Origin: Paracoccus amoyensis
Lineage (GTDB): Bacteria; Pseudomonadota; Alphaproteobacteria; Rhodobacterales; Rhodobacteraceae
DNA length: 64,000 nt
Direction: 5' to 3'
Assembly (NCBI RefSeq): GCF_014490725.1
Contig: NZ_JACOQL010000005.1
Span: 124,001-188,000, forward strand
Numbering within the stretch: the first letter of the stretch is position 1; each line of letters opens with the position of its first letter. The notes under the pieces were generated by a model. The model was given only the letters and a program-made list of their open reading frames with translations. It searched no databases and was not told the DNA's origin. Below are positions 44,373 to 54,446 of this stretch, piece by piece. Made by a program: the position numbers and the translations under genes.

Positions 44373-45899
44373 ATGAATGAAAAACCTCAACCAGCCAACA
44401 CGACCGACTTGGCGGCAACACTGGCAACGGTATCGCTTGAGGATGCAAAGTCTGTTGCCAATAGGGCCGTATTTCGGGTCCTCTCGAATTTCTGGCTGGG
44501 ATCATCCTTTCTGGAAACGAACCGAGGGCGGGTCAAGCCGCCTTATTTTTTGCTGCATTTTCTTCGACTGGCCATCGTCAATCAAACGGGCGTCCTGGTC
44601 AACGGGCTTCAGAAAACGGTTGAGTTCGTTGCCCGCCCTATTCCGACATACTCAATGCTGGATGACTATCAACGGCAGAACTCGCTGCGTGCATTAGTCT
44701 CCGCAACTGGAATTAACTCTTCAAGTGATGCTGCTGGCGTCTGCCAAACGGCGGAGTATTCCTTTACTACAGACTGGGAGCTGCCCGAAGCAGGTGATGA
44801 ACAGGGACCGACCGAGGAAACACTGCAGCAGCGACGTATTTTCAGGGAGGCGGCGCTGCAAGATGTATCCGCTCTGAAGCAAGGCTTGGACATCTGGCGG
44901 CAGCCATTGTGGGCTGATGGTGTAACGCCTCCAGTTCAGCCATTTTTGGGCGGGCGATATCTTCCTGATGCTCCGGGCAGCGATTTCTTTGCCGATTGGC
45001 TCAAGCGGGTTGCAGAGGGCGGTCGTCAAAACTGGGATCTGCTTCGCGATGTGGCGCTGATCAAAGATGAACTGTGGAACGAAGGCGGCGAGGCGCTGGA
45101 TGCCGAGATCAGGCGACTTCGACAGCATCACGCAATCGAAGCGACAGCAAACGGCGAAACCATCGAAGCGAACCCGGAAACGGGAAAACTGCGATTGGTT
45201 CCTGAAACGGAACTGCCTGATAACGTTGCGGCCTACGTCCGTCGCAAGATTATCGGCGCGACAGAGATTTTTGACGGGGCATCTGACCAGCTTTATGGCG
45301 GTCTCGCCCAAGACCTATCCATGCTTCGCCGCATGGCTGAAGACGTCGGCGCCTCACCCGTCGAACTGTTCGATGCCTGCAGCGCCGCGACCCGGCGGCT
45401 TGTGGTGCGTATCCAAACTGGCGAATGCCCCTCGGCAGAACAAGACCCTCTGATTGCCGACTATCGCAAACGGCTCCGTGATGCTGCGGCGGATATTCTC
45501 GGTTCCGATGAAGAAACCCGCATGGTGCTAGAACGGCGCGCGGCCATCATTGGTAACACTTCGCTGATCGACAACCGCGATGCCATCATTGAAATGACCG
45601 AGGCCGTTCTGCCCGTCCTTGACCCTCATCTTGCGGAAGTCCTGCCGGAAGACGCAAATGCCGCCACCGACCCGGCAGTCGCACCGGAAGATCGCGCTGT
45701 GGCATCCTATCGGCTTATCGGTCGACTGCTGCGTATCAAGAAGGCGCTGCCTGTCGCCAGGGATGTGGCGACAGGCTTCGCAATTGGAAATGGCGCGCTC
45801 GTCGGTGCGGTGAACTATATGCAGGCGATTGAGTTTCTCGCGACGTCGCCCGCGATCAAAACGGCGATCGAAGCGATACTCAGATATCTCGGTCTTTGA
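44373..45899 (+). CDS. Unrecognised 508-aa protein inserted in the division cluster
   Basis: I do not recognise a family. The sequence is mostly helical and acidic. The N-terminal 90 residues include SNFWLGSSFLETNRGRVKP and a mildly hydrophobic patch. The middle (about 170-330) is Glu/Arg-rich. The last 60 residues turn hydrophobic (GFAIGNGALVGAVNYM, then AIEAILRYLGL), which may be one membrane-associated helix. Codon third positions are less GC-biased than in murC or murB, and the 200 bases before it are AT-richer. It interrupts the murC-DUF2484-murB order, which suggests recent acquisition. The start at 44373 is uncertain because 44346 is also open. Confidence 0.75.
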   Translation: MNEKPQPANTTDLAATLATVSLEDAKSVANRAVFRVLSNFWLGSSFLETNRGRVKPPYFLLHFLRLAIVNQTGVLVNGLQKTVEFVARPIPTYSMLDDYQRQNSLRALVSATGINSSSDAAGVCQTAEYSFTTDWELPEAGDEQGPTEETLQQRRIFREAALQDVSALKQGLDIWRQPLWADGVTPPVQPFLGGRYLPDAPGSDFFADWLKRVAEGGRQNWDLLRDVALIKDELWNEGGEALDAEIRRLRQHHAIEATANGETIEANPETGKLRLVPETELPDNVAAYVRRKIIGATEIFDGASDQLYGGLAQDLSMLRRMAEDVGASPVELFDACSAATRRLVVRIQTGECPSAEQDPLIADYRKRLRDAAADILGSDEETRMVLERRAAIIGNTSLIDNRDAIIEMTEAVLPVLDPHLAEVLPEDANAATDPAVAPEDRAVASYRLIGRLLRIKKALPVARDVATGFAIGNGALVGAVNYMQAIEFLATSPAIKTAIEAILRYLGL

Positions 45900-45926
45900 T
45901 GTTTCTCGTCGGATCACCACCATCGC

Positions 45927-45946
45927 GCCCGGCGACACCGCCGGGC
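45927..45946 (+). terminator. Possible terminator hairpin after the 508-aa gene
   Basis: Perfect eight-base arms GCCCGGCG and CGCCGGGC enclose ACAC, 27 bases after the stop. There is no T run, so it is a structured 3' end or a weak terminator. Confidence 0.45.
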
Positions 45947-45954
45947 AGGACCCC

Positions 45955-45973
45955 CGGTGTACTCACGGTGTAC
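45955..45973. repeat. Direct repeat with one-helical-turn spacing before murB
   Basis: CGGTGTAC occurs at 45955-45962 and again at 45966-45973, starts 11 bases apart, so both face the same side of the helix. It lies about 100 bases before murB and may be a regulator site. Confidence 0.45.
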
Positions 45974-46070
45974 AGCTTGTGCACACCCTGCCTACGCAAA
46001 TCACAGCCCCAAAACGCTGAAGATACTGCCCCGTGTTGACGCCTCGCGCGGCTCTGTTTACCAGCAACCC

Positions 46071-47012
46071 ATGAGTATGAACCTTCCAACGCCGCGCGGC
46101 GCGCTGACCCCTGATCGTCCCCTTGACAGCCTGACATGGCTGCGTGTCGGCGGACCTGCCGATTGGCTTTTCCAGCCCGCTGATGTGGACGATCTGGCTG
46201 ATTTTCTGCGTGATCTGGACCCTCAGATCCCGGTTTTCCCGATTGGCGTCGGATCGAACCTGATCGTGCGCGACGGCGGTATCCGCGGGGTCGTGATCCG
46301 CCTGGGGCGCGGCTTCAATGGGATCGAAGTCGAAGAAAACAAGGTCATCGCAGGGGCTGCCGCACTGGATGCGCATGTCGCCCGCCGCGCTGCGGATGCG
46401 GGGCTGGACCTGACTTTTCTGCGCACCATTCCGGGTGCCGTCGGCGGTGCCGTTCGCATGAATGCAGGTTGCTATGGCAGCTATGTTGCAGATCATCTGA
46501 TCGAGGTTCGCGCCGTCACACGCGATGGTCGTCAGGTCACGCTGAAACCCGAGGATATGAATTTTTCCTATCGCCATTCGGACCTGCCAGAAGGCTGGGT
46601 GCTGACCGAGGCGGTCTTCCACGCCCGGCCCGGTGAACCTGAAGCTTTGCACGCCAAAATGACTGCGCAACTTGCCAAACGCGATGAAACCCAGCCAACC
46701 AAAGATCGCACTGCCGGCTCGACTTTCCGCAATCCGGCGGGCTTCAGTTCGACAGGTCGGGCCGATGATACGCATGAACTGAAGGCATGGTCGTTGATCG
46801 ACCGGGCGGGCTTGCGCGGGCATAGCTGGGGCGGGGCGCAGATGTCTGAAAAGCACCCCAATTTCCTGCTGAATACGGGCGGCGCGACGGCTGCGGAACT
46901 GGAAGCCCTGGGCGAATTGGTCCGCCGCCGCGTTCTGGAAGAAAGCGGTTATGATCTGCAATGGGAAGTGATCCGGGTCGGCGAAGCCTTGGACAACGGA
47001 GACATGGCCTGA
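46071..47012 (+). CDS. murB: UDP-N-acetylenolpyruvoylglucosamine reductase
   Basis: FAD enzyme that completes UDP-MurNAc synthesis; 313 aa. Signatures are [36 protein letters not shown], the catalytic Ser in AGSTFRNP and the late Glu in [11 protein letters not shown]. The frame runs back to 45957, but the family start fits 46071 or 46077. It is separated from murC/DUF2484 by the unknown gene, so it must have its own promoter in the 170 bases upstream. Confidence 0.95.
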   Translation: MSMNLPTPRGALTPDRPLDSLTWLRVGGPADWLFQPADVDDLADFLRDLDPQIPVFPIGVGSNLIVRDGGIRGVVIRLGRGFNGIEVEENKVIAGAAALDAHVARRAADAGLDLTFLRTIPGAVGGAVRMNAGCYGSYVADHLIEVRAVTRDGRQVTLKPEDMNFSYRHSDLPEGWVLTEAVFHARPGEPEALHAKMTAQLAKRDETQPTKDRTAGSTFRNPAGFSSTGRADDTHELKAWSLIDRAGLRGHSWGGAQMSEKHPNFLLNTGGATAAELEALGELVRRRVLEESGYDLQWEVIRVGEALDNGDMA

Positions 47013-47200
47013 CGTAATCCAGGACGTTCCTTCGATTTCTGATTGCTCACAATATTTCGCCAACGCAGCACAAATGCTCTTTTGCGATTCGTGCTTTGCG
47101 GCTAAGATAAAAAGTACAGAGCAAATCAAGTCCATGAATGATCGCCAAAAGATCAGCGTGGCATGAAAAACCCGGATCAACCGGGACTGAAAGGCGAAAC

Positions 47201-48136
47201 GTGGCGGGCAGGTCGAGCAGGACAGCCCACTCGGTAGCGGTTCTGATGGGTGGCCCCTCGGCTGAGCGCGAGGTGTCTCTGTCGACGGGTCGCGAATGCG
47301 CGAAGGCGCTTCGGGTGGCGGGTTATGATGTCACCGAGATCGAACTCGGAACAGGGCGCGGCGATGAGATCGTCAGGCGTCTGGCGGACATTGCGCCCGA
47401 TGTGGTTTTCAATGCCTTGCATGGCCGTTGGGGCGAAGATGGCTGTGTGCAGGGAATCCTGGAATGGATGGGGTTGCCCTATACCCATTCGGGCGTTCTG
47501 GCCTCGGCCCTTGCGATGGACAAGACGCGGGCAAAGGATGCGTTCCGGGCCGCCGGTCTGCCGGTTCTGGAAAGCCTGATCGTCGATGCGGCCGAGGTGC
47601 GGCAGCGGCATGTGATGCCAGCGCCCTATGTCGTCAAGCCAAACAGCGAAGGTTCCTCGGTCGGGGTGTATATCATTCACGAAGGTGCAAATCAGCCGCC
47701 GCAACTGGCTGACACGATGCCGGCCAGCGTGATGGTTGAAACCTATGCGCCGGGCCGTGAGCTGACGGTTGCCGTGATGGGGGACCGTGCACTTGGCGTG
47801 ACCGAGATCATCGCCGATGGCTGGTATGACTATAATGCCAAATATTCGGTCGGCGGGTCGCGCCATGTGATCCCGGCAGAACTTCCTGCAGAGATTACCG
47901 AAGCCTGTCTGGAATATGCTGTGCGCGCACATGAGGCGCTTGGCTGCAAGGGGCTGTCACGTTCTGACTTTCGGTGGGACGATAGCCGCGGCCTGCAAGG
48001 CTTGTTCCTGTTGGAGGTGAACACACAACCCGGCATGACGCCCACCTCGCTTGCGCCTGAACAGGCCGCCCATGTTGGCGTTGATTTCCCGGCCCTGATG
48101 CGCTGGATGGTGGAGGATGCGCTGTGTCGTCCGTGA
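47201..48136 (+). CDS. ddl: D-alanine--D-alanine ligase
   Basis: ATP-grasp ligase making D-Ala-D-Ala; about 311 aa. The N-terminal [17 protein letters not shown], the ATP loop [13 protein letters not shown] and the C-terminal [17 protein letters not shown] are diagnostic. The start is taken as GTG at 47201 because AAAGGCG precedes it and family N-termini begin there; the frame is open from 47138. ftsQ starts inside its last 13 bases, which indicates coupling. Confidence 0.94.
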   Translation: MAGRSSRTAHSVAVLMGGPSAEREVSLSTGRECAKALRVAGYDVTEIELGTGRGDEIVRRLADIAPDVVFNALHGRWGEDGCVQGILEWMGLPYTHSGVLASALAMDKTRAKDAFRAAGLPVLESLIVDAAEVRQRHVMPAPYVVKPNSEGSSVGVYIIHEGANQPPQLADTMPASVMVETYAPGRELTVAVMGDRALGVTEIIADGWYDYNAKYSVGGSRHVIPAELPAEITEACLEYAVRAHEALGCKGLSRSDFRWDDSRGLQGLFLLEVNTQPGMTPTSLAPEQAAHVGVDFPALMRWMVEDALCRP

Positions 48137-49062
48137 TTGACCATCGTCCCGGCAGTCAGCAACCGCCGCGCCCAAAGCGCGATCCCGCGCCGTCGCGGTT
48201 GAAGTATCGGTTGGAGCGGATGTGGCTGAAGCCGCTGTATCGCCGTGTCGTGCGGATCGGCGGCCCGGCCTTTCTGATCGCGATGACGGCGGGCATCTTG
48301 CTGTCGGATGAGGATCGCCGGGCAGCGATGAACACGACCTTCACTGCGCTGCTTGACAAGGTTCAAAGCCGCGAAGAATTTCAAGTCCATATGATGACAG
48401 TGGAAGGCGCATCCCCTGTCGTTGACAAGGCCGTGCGGGCCATGCTGCCTGTTGATCTGCCCGCCTCCAGCTTTGATATCGATCTGCCCGCGTTGCGTCT
48501 GCAAGTCATGCAGTTGGACGCGATTGAATCGATTGATCTGCGTGTAAAGCCGGGTGGTGTGCTGGCCGCTGTCGTGACCGAACGTCAGCCTGCGATCTTG
48601 TGGCGTCACGCGCGGGGCATCGAAATTCTGGATAAAACCGGCCATCGCGTCGCCAGTGTAACGTCGCGAGAGGTTCGCCCGAACCTGCCCCTGATCACGG
48701 GCGAGGGCGCGGATCTTGCCGTCGATGAAGCATTGAAGCTGTTCGATGCTGCGGGTCCGATCCTGCCCCGTGTCCGTGGCCTTGTCCGCAAGGGCGAGCG
48801 TCGTTGGGATCTGGAGCTTGATCACGGGCAAAAAATCATGCTGCCCGAAAACGGCGCACTTATCGCGCTTGAGGCCGCCGTGGCCCTTGACCGGGCGCAG
48901 GACATGATGGGGCGTGACGTAAGCGTTGTCGATCTGCGCAACCCATCAAAGCCCGTGCTGCGACTGGGCATCGATGCCCGCAACACCATTCGCGCGGCGC
49001 GCGAGATGCCGTTGCTGGCACCCGACGGGACAATCCTGAAAGACGAGAAAAAGGGGGGCTAA
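48124..49062 (+). CDS. ftsQ: Cell division protein FtsQ
   Basis: Bitopic divisome protein of 312 aa. An Arg-rich cytoplasmic segment of about 45 residues is followed by one helix ([15 protein letters not shown]). A POTRA-like domain ([22 protein letters not shown]) and the beta domain come next. The GTG start at 48124 lies inside ddl. ftsA follows after 4 bases. Confidence 0.9.
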   Translation: MSSVIDHRPGSQQPPRPKRDPAPSRLKYRLERMWLKPLYRRVVRIGGPAFLIAMTAGILLSDEDRRAAMNTTFTALLDKVQSREEFQVHMMTVEGASPVVDKAVRAMLPVDLPASSFDIDLPALRLQVMQLDAIESIDLRVKPGGVLAAVVTERQPAILWRHARGIEILDKTGHRVASVTSREVRPNLPLITGEGADLAVDEALKLFDAAGPILPRVRGLVRKGERRWDLELDHGQKIMLPENGALIALEAAVALDRAQDMMGRDVSVVDLRNPSKPVLRLGIDARNTIRAAREMPLLAPDGTILKDEKKGG

Positions 49063-49066
49063 GCCG

Positions 49067-50401
49067 ATGCCAGAGCTTTACGAAACGCAACGCGCCATGC
49101 GCAATATCCGCCGCGCTGCCCTGCAAAGGGGTGTGATCGGTGTTCTGGATATCGGGACTTCGAAAATCGCATGTCTTGTCTTGCGCTTTGATGGGACCGG
49201 CACATTTCGAGAGACCGATGGCGTCGGTCCGATGGCGGGGCAGGCGAACTTTCGGGTGATTGGCGCCGCCTCGACCCGATCGCGCGGGATGCGCCGTGGC
49301 GAGATCGAAACGATGGGCGAAACCGAACGGGCGATCCGCACCGTGGTGACGGCGGCACAGAAAGTCGCAGGTGTGCGCGTCGATCACGTCATCGCTTGCC
49401 TGTCCGGCGGTCGTCCGTCGTCTTACGGGCTGGATGGAGAAATCACGCTGGCCACGGGCAAAGTGCATGAACACGACATCGCCTCGGTCATGGCGGCCTG
49501 CGATGCGCCCGATTTTGGGCGCGGGCGCGAGGTGCTGCATGCCCAGCCGGTGAATTTCGCTGTCGATAACCGGACTGGCCTTGCCGATCCGCGCGATCAT
49601 TCCGGCAACAAGCTGGCATGCGACATGCATGTGCTGACGGTTGACGGCGATGCCATTGGCAATCTGGTGCAGTGTATCCGGCGGTGTGATCTGGAGTTGG
49701 CGGGCGTCGCCTCGGCATCATATGCCTCGGCGCGGGCCAGTCTGGTTGAAGATGAACAGGAATTGGGCGCGGCCTGCATCGACTTTGGCGGTGGTGGAAC
49801 CGGCGTTTCGATTTTTATCAGGAAACACATGATTTTTGCCGACAATGTTAGAATTGGCGGCAACCTGATCACGCAAGATATTGCGCAAGGTCTGCGGGTT
49901 TCACTGCCGATGGCCGAGCGACTGAAGACATTGAATGGCGGCGTTGAAGCAACCGGCCGCGATGATCGCGACATGATACAGGTCGGCGGCGAAACCGGTG
50001 ATTGGGAGGCTGACCGCCGCACAGTCAGCCGTGGCGACATCATCGGAGTCATGCGTCCGCGGGTTGAAGAAATTCTGGAAAATGTGCGTGAAGTCCTTGA
50101 TGCAGCTGGATTCGATTCCCTTCCCAGCCAACAGATCGTGCTGACGGGTGGCGGCAGTCAGATCCCCGGTCTCGATGGGCTGGCGGCCCGGATCCTGGGT
50201 CCGAATATCCGCTGTGGGCGTCCACTGCGGATCGACGGGTTGGCCCATCAACTGACCGATCCCAGTTTTTCCAGCGCGGTTGGCTTGGCATTGTTTGCCG
50301 CCCACCCGCAGGACGAATGGTGGGACTTTGAGGTGCCAGCCGACAGCTATCCGACGCGCAGTTTGCGCAGAGCCTATCGCTGGTTCCGCAACAACTGGTG
50401 A
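49067..50401 (+). CDS. ftsA: Cell division protein FtsA
   Basis: Actin-like protein tethering FtsZ to the membrane; 444 aa. The N-terminal GVLDIGTSKIACLVLR phosphate loop, CIDFGGGGTGVSIF and VLTGGGSQIPGL ATP-binding motifs are clear. The C-terminal amphipathic tail (SLRRAYRWFRNNW) is the likely membrane-targeting helix. The 223 bases after it, before ftsZ, hold two perfect dyads. Confidence 0.94.
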   Translation: MPELYETQRAMRNIRRAALQRGVIGVLDIGTSKIACLVLRFDGTGTFRETDGVGPMAGQANFRVIGAASTRSRGMRRGEIETMGETERAIRTVVTAAQKVAGVRVDHVIACLSGGRPSSYGLDGEITLATGKVHEHDIASVMAACDAPDFGRGREVLHAQPVNFAVDNRTGLADPRDHSGNKLACDMHVLTVDGDAIGNLVQCIRRCDLELAGVASASYASARASLVEDEQELGAACIDFGGGGTGVSIFIRKHMIFADNVRIGGNLITQDIAQGLRVSLPMAERLKTLNGGVEATGRDDRDMIQVGGETGDWEADRRTVSRGDIIGVMRPRVEEILENVREVLDAAGFDSLPSQQIVLTGGGSQIPGLDGLAARILGPNIRCGRPLRIDGLAHQLTDPSFSSAVGLALFAAHPQDEWWDFEVPADSYPTRSLRRAYRWFRNNW

Positions 50402-50424
50402 TGCTGCCAACATTTGCAAGATGT

Positions 50425-50445
50425 GTGGGTAAGACGCTTACCCAC
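50425..50445. repeat. Perfect dyad between ftsA and ftsZ (first)
   Basis: Nine-base arms GTGGGTAAG and CTTACCCAC are separated by ACG. It starts 24 bases after the ftsA stop. No T run follows, so an operator is as likely as a terminator. Confidence 0.55.
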
Positions 50446-50549
50446 CATATTCTGCGCCAATGGCAAGATACCGCCTAAGGGCGGTCGGTGCAACGCCACA
50501 TTTTGCGGTTTGTGGCACTTTTACGGATGACGGACGGGACCATAATCGT

Positions 50550-50564
50550 TTAGGATTGTCCTAA
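50550..50564. promoter_or_regulatory. Perfect dyad between ftsA and ftsZ (second)
   Basis: TTAGGA and TCCTAA flank TTG, 60 bases before the ftsZ start. The location suits an operator or promoter element for ftsZ. Confidence 0.45.
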
Positions 50565-50624
50565 TGCGGGGATTCGGTCGGGCTGCATTGGTTCGACGAA
50601 ATAGTGAATAAAACAGGCGGAACC

Positions 50625-52238
50625 ATGAATCTCAATCTGATGATGAACGACGAAGACGAGCTGAAGCCGCGGATCACCGTATTCGGTGTTGGCGGTGCTG
50701 GCGGTAACGCGGTCAACAACATGATCGAGAAACAGCTGGATGGCGTCGAATTTGTAGTCGCGAACACCGACGCGCAGGCGCTGACAGGCTCGCGCGCGAC
50801 CAGCCGTATCCAGATGGGTCCGAAAGTGACCGAAGGTCTGGGGGCGGGTGCAAAACCGATTATCGGCGCAAAAGCCGCCGAAGAGACCATCGAAGACATC
50901 GTTGATCATCTGATGGGTGCGCATATGTGCTTCATCACCGCCGGTATGGGCGGTGGCACCGGCACCGGCGCGGCCCCGATCATCGCACAAGCCGCGCGCG
51001 AGATGGGTATTCTGACCGTCGGCGTCGTGACCAAGCCCTTCCAGTTCGAAGGCAGCAAACGGATGCGTCAGGCCGAAGAGGGCGTCGAGGCCCTGCAAAA
51101 GGTCGTGGATACGCTGATTATCATTCCGAACCAGAATCTGTTCCGTCTGGCCAACGAAAAGACCACCTTTACCGAAGCCTTCGCGATGGCTGACGATGTT
51201 CTGTATCAGGGCGTCAAAGGTGTGACCGATCTGATGGTTCGCCCGGGGCTGATCAACCTGGACTTTGCCGACGTTCGCGCCGTGATGGACGAGATGGGCA
51301 AGGCGATGATGGGCACCGGCGAAGCTGCTGGCGAAAACCGTGCGCAGGAAGCTGCGGAGCGTGCCATCGCCAATCCGCTGCTGGACGAAATCAGCCTGAA
51401 CGGCGCACGTGGTGTTCTGATCAACATCACCGGTGGCTACGACATGACCCTGTTCGAGCTGGACGAAGCCGCGAACGTGATCCGCGACAAAGTCGATTCA
51501 GACGCGAATATCATCGTCGGGTCGACGCTGGACCCGGATATGGACGGTTCGATCCGCGTCTCGGTTGTTGCAACTGGCATCGACGCCAGCGCAGCCGCTG
51601 TCGAAGAGCCTGCACCGCGTCGCAGCATGGCAGAACCGCTGACCCAGAACCCTTCGGTCACCGGCCGCAAGGAAGACGTCGCCCAGCAGGAAGACCTGCA
51701 GGTTCCCCCGCGTCGCACCCCGGCACCGGCTGCGGACACCCGCGCCGAGCCTGTCGTGCAGCAAAAACTGATCGAAGATGATATGCCCCAGCCGGCCTAT
51801 CAGCCGAAAGAACCGGCACGCGCCGCTGCGGTCCGTATCGAGGATGACTCGCAGGACTTTATCGCGCCGCGCCCCACGGCTGGGAATCGCGGTCAGGCGG
51901 CGCCGGAAGTGATGGATCGTCTGCGCCGCGCGGTTGAACATCATGGCGAGCGTCAGCAGGCCGCACGTCAGCCGCAGCAGCAAGAGCCCGCTCGTGGCGC
52001 TGTTGCCGGGCAGGGCCGGATGGCCGGCCTGAGCCGTATGCTGGAACGGATGGCTGGTCATGGTGGTGAACAGCCCCCGGCATCGAAGCCTGCAGCGTCG
52101 TCAATCGCCGAACGTGTCAGCGACCGCGTTGCCGCTCGTGCGCGTCAGCAAGAGACTGATTTCGACGATCTGGCCAGCCCCGATGCGGATCAGGACCAGG
52201 TGGAAATTCCGGCCTTCCTGCGTCGTCAGGCGAACTGA
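50625..52238 (+). CDS. ftsZ: Cell division GTPase FtsZ
   Basis: Tubulin-like GTPase that forms the Z ring; 537 aa, long because of the alphaproteobacterial linker. [14 protein letters not shown], the GTP loop [12 protein letters not shown] and the T7 region [12 protein letters not shown] are intact. A disordered Pro/Gln/Ala-rich linker runs from about residue 320 to 520. The conserved end [10 protein letters not shown] binds FtsA. The start at 50625 has AGGCGGA upstream. Confidence 0.97.
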   Translation: MNLNLMMNDEDELKPRITVFGVGGAGGNAVNNMIEKQLDGVEFVVANTDAQALTGSRATSRIQMGPKVTEGLGAGAKPIIGAKAAEETIEDIVDHLMGAHMCFITAGMGGGTGTGAAPIIAQAAREMGILTVGVVTKPFQFEGSKRMRQAEEGVEALQKVVDTLIIIPNQNLFRLANEKTTFTEAFAMADDVLYQGVKGVTDLMVRPGLINLDFADVRAVMDEMGKAMMGTGEAAGENRAQEAAERAIANPLLDEISLNGARGVLINITGGYDMTLFELDEAANVIRDKVDSDANIIVGSTLDPDMDGSIRVSVVATGIDASAAAVEEPAPRRSMAEPLTQNPSVTGRKEDVAQQEDLQVPPRRTPAPAADTRAEPVVQQKLIEDDMPQPAYQPKEPARAAAVRIEDDSQDFIAPRPTAGNRGQAAPEVMDRLRRAVEHHGERQQAARQPQQQEPARGAVAGQGRMAGLSRMLERMAGHGGEQPPASKPAASSIAERVSDRVAARARQQETDFDDLASPDADQDQVEIPAFLRRQAN

Positions 52239-52271
52239 CACTGTTCACGTTCCTGACACGAATAAACTGAC

Positions 52272-52297
52272 AAAGGGCCGCCATTGGCGGCCTTTTT
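52272..52297 (+). terminator. Terminator after ftsZ
   Basis: GGCCGCC and GGCGGCC form a 7-bp stem extended by AAAG/TTTT pairs and followed by a T run. It lies 34 bases after the ftsZ stop. Confidence 0.85.
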
Positions 52298-52468
52298 CAT
52301 TTTGAAATCAGGGAGTTGATTGGCATTAACCGGGCGATTTTACGCCCATGGGTCTGAATGTTTCATGCCGTTACAATTCGTTAATTGAACCAATGCAACG
52401 GCAAGCCTAGCTGAGTTGTTACCGGAGTAACCGATTCCGGGACATGAGTTTCAGAAGGCAAGTAGACT

Positions 52469-53398
52469 ATGCAGGCAACGCTAAAACAAAAGGTGACATT
52501 CACGGGGACGGGCCTGCATTCAGGCGCGGCTGCCCGGATGGTTGTTCATCCGGCGCCCGCTGGTCATGGCATCGTCTTTCGTCGGGTCGATCTGACACCC
52601 GCCGTCGATATCCCTGCCTTGTGGCACAATGTCCGGCAGTCGCCGCTGTGCACGTTGATGGACGATGGCAGGGGAACCACCCTTTCCACGGTCGAACACA
52701 TCATGGCAGCGCTGGTCGGCACGGGTATTCAAAACGTGCTGGTCACGGTAGATGGCCCCGAAGTCCCGATTCTGGATGGTTCCGCCGCACCTTTCGCGCG
52801 TGGCATCCTGCGCGCGGGCATTCAGTTGCAGGCCGCCGAACTGCGCGCGATCCGCGTTCTGCGTCCGGTTGAGGTCCGAGAAGGCGAGGCGTTTGCACGT
52901 CTTGAGCCTGCGGATCATCTGGAGATCGATTTCCAGATCGACTTTGCCGACGCGGCGATTGGTCATCAGGAAAAGAAGCTGGATATGGCCAATGGCGCTT
53001 TCCTGCGCGAACTGGCTGACAGCCGCACGTTCTGCCGTCAGGCCGATGTCGATGCGATGCGCAAGAATGGGTTGGCTTTGGGCGGCACTTACATGAACGC
53101 GGTTGTTGTTGATGGCGCCAAAGTTCTGTCGCCGGGCGGTCTGCGCCACGCGGACGAGGCCGTTCGCCACAAGATGCTGGATGCGATGGGCGACCTTGGA
53201 TTGGCAGGCGCGCCGCTGTTGGCTCGCTACACAGGCCATCGGGCCGGTCATGCAATGACCAACAAACTGCTGCGTGCCCTGTTCGCCGACCCGACAGCCT
53301 GGGAATGGGTCGCGTGTTCCCCCGCGTTGGAGAACCGTTTGCCCGGCGCCGGCGTGGCGAACTATATCGTCGATGCGCAAGATTGGGCGGTCGCGTAA
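52469..53398 (+). CDS. lpxC: UDP-3-O-acyl-N-acetylglucosamine deacetylase
   Basis: Zinc enzyme catalysing the committed step of lipid A synthesis; 309 aa. The family opening FTGTGLHSGAAA, the first zinc His in TVEHIMAALVG, the HKMLDAMGDLGLAG zinc and catalytic region, and GHRAGHAMTN are visible. It has its own start site after the ftsZ terminator. The 230 bases before it contain short inverted repeats at 52374-52387 and 52418-52431. Confidence 0.95.
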   Translation: MQATLKQKVTFTGTGLHSGAAARMVVHPAPAGHGIVFRRVDLTPAVDIPALWHNVRQSPLCTLMDDGRGTTLSTVEHIMAALVGTGIQNVLVTVDGPEVPILDGSAAPFARGILRAGIQLQAAELRAIRVLRPVEVREGEAFARLEPADHLEIDFQIDFADAAIGHQEKKLDMANGAFLRELADSRTFCRQADVDAMRKNGLALGGTYMNAVVVDGAKVLSPGGLRHADEAVRHKMLDAMGDLGLAGAPLLARYTGHRAGHAMTNKLLRALFADPTAWEWVACSPALENRLPGAGVANYIVDAQDWAVA

Positions 53399-53562
53399 CC
53401 TTACGTGACCGTCATCCCGAATTTTTGAGAATTCTTTCTTGGATTCGCCTGACAAAATCAATGGATTGCCATTTTGCGCCCCCTGATGTTCTGTGTTAGG
53501 AGGTTTCGGCAGCCTTGCCAGAGATGGTCGGCAGCACAGAAGAATCGTATGGCAGGGTAAAT

Positions 53563-54408
53563 ATGGCGCGCTCGAAAATCTCGGCAACCATGATGGCTGC
53601 GGTCGTCGCGAGTATGACGTTGGCGGGCTGCGGTGGCTCGAAAAAAGAAGAGCGTGAGAACCTTGACCGGTTCACTGCGGAACAGATTTACACGCGTGGC
53701 GAATACGAGCTGGAAAACAGCCGTAAGCCGGAAGACGCCGTGTTCTATTTCAGTGAGGTCGAGCGGCTTTACCCATACTCCGAATGGGCAAAGCGTGCGC
53801 TGATCATGCAGGCCTATTCGAACCACAGGGCCAAGAATTACGAGGAAGCGCGTGGCGCCGCCCAGCGTTTCCTTGATACCTATCCGGGTGATGAGGATGC
53901 TGCCTATGCGCAGTATCTGCTGGCACTGTCCTATTATGACCAGATTGATGAGGTCGGCCGCGATCAGGGCCTGACCTTCCAGGCGTTGCAGGCGCTGCGC
54001 ACCGTGATCGAGGAATATCCCGACAGCGAATACGCGCGCAGTGCGATTCTGAAGTTCGATCTTGCCTTCGATCACCTTGCCGCCAAAGAGATGGAGATCG
54101 GACGCTACTATCTGAAGCGTGGCCACTATGCGGCTGCCATCAGCAGGTTCCGCGTCGTTGTCGAGGAATTCCAGACCACTTCGCAAACGCCGGAAGCGTT
54201 GCTGCGTCTGGTCGAATCCTATCTGGCGCTTGGCCTGAATGACGAGGCGCAGACCGCCGGCGCGATTTTGGGCCATAACTTCCAGTCGTCGCCGTTCTAT
54301 CAGGATGCCTATAGCCAATTGCGTGGTCGCGGTCTGTCGCCGGAAGCGCGTGGAAATAGCTGGCTAAGCAATGTCTACCGTCAAATGATTCAGGGGAAAT
54401 GGCTGTAA
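53563..54408 (+). CDS. bamD: Outer membrane assembly lipoprotein BamD
   Basis: Lipoprotein of the BAM complex that folds outer-membrane beta-barrels; 281 aa. The lipobox LAGC comes after a short signal peptide. Five TPR-like helical pairs follow, with EDAVFYFSEVERLYPYSEW, AQRFLDTYPGDEDAAYA and YYLKRGHYAAAISRF typical of the family. The start at 53563 has AGGG upstream; in-frame codons further up lack one. recN follows after 38 bases. Confidence 0.93.
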   Translation: MARSKISATMMAAVVASMTLAGCGGSKKEERENLDRFTAEQIYTRGEYELENSRKPEDAVFYFSEVERLYPYSEWAKRALIMQAYSNHRAKNYEEARGAAQRFLDTYPGDEDAAYAQYLLALSYYDQIDEVGRDQGLTFQALQALRTVIEEYPDSEYARSAILKFDLAFDHLAAKEMEIGRYYLKRGHYAAAISRFRVVVEEFQTTSQTPEALLRLVESYLALGLNDEAQTAGAILGHNFQSSPFYQDAYSQLRGRGLSPEARGNSWLSNVYRQMIQGKWL

Positions 54409-54446
54409 CGCCCTGCCCATTGGGCTAGGCGCAGTCATTGGGCGCG

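Noticed and set aside
47138..47200. ATG at 47138 as the ddl start
   Set aside because: No ribosome site, and it adds 21 residues not typical of Ddl; the GTG at 47201 has AAAGGCG and fits the family start.
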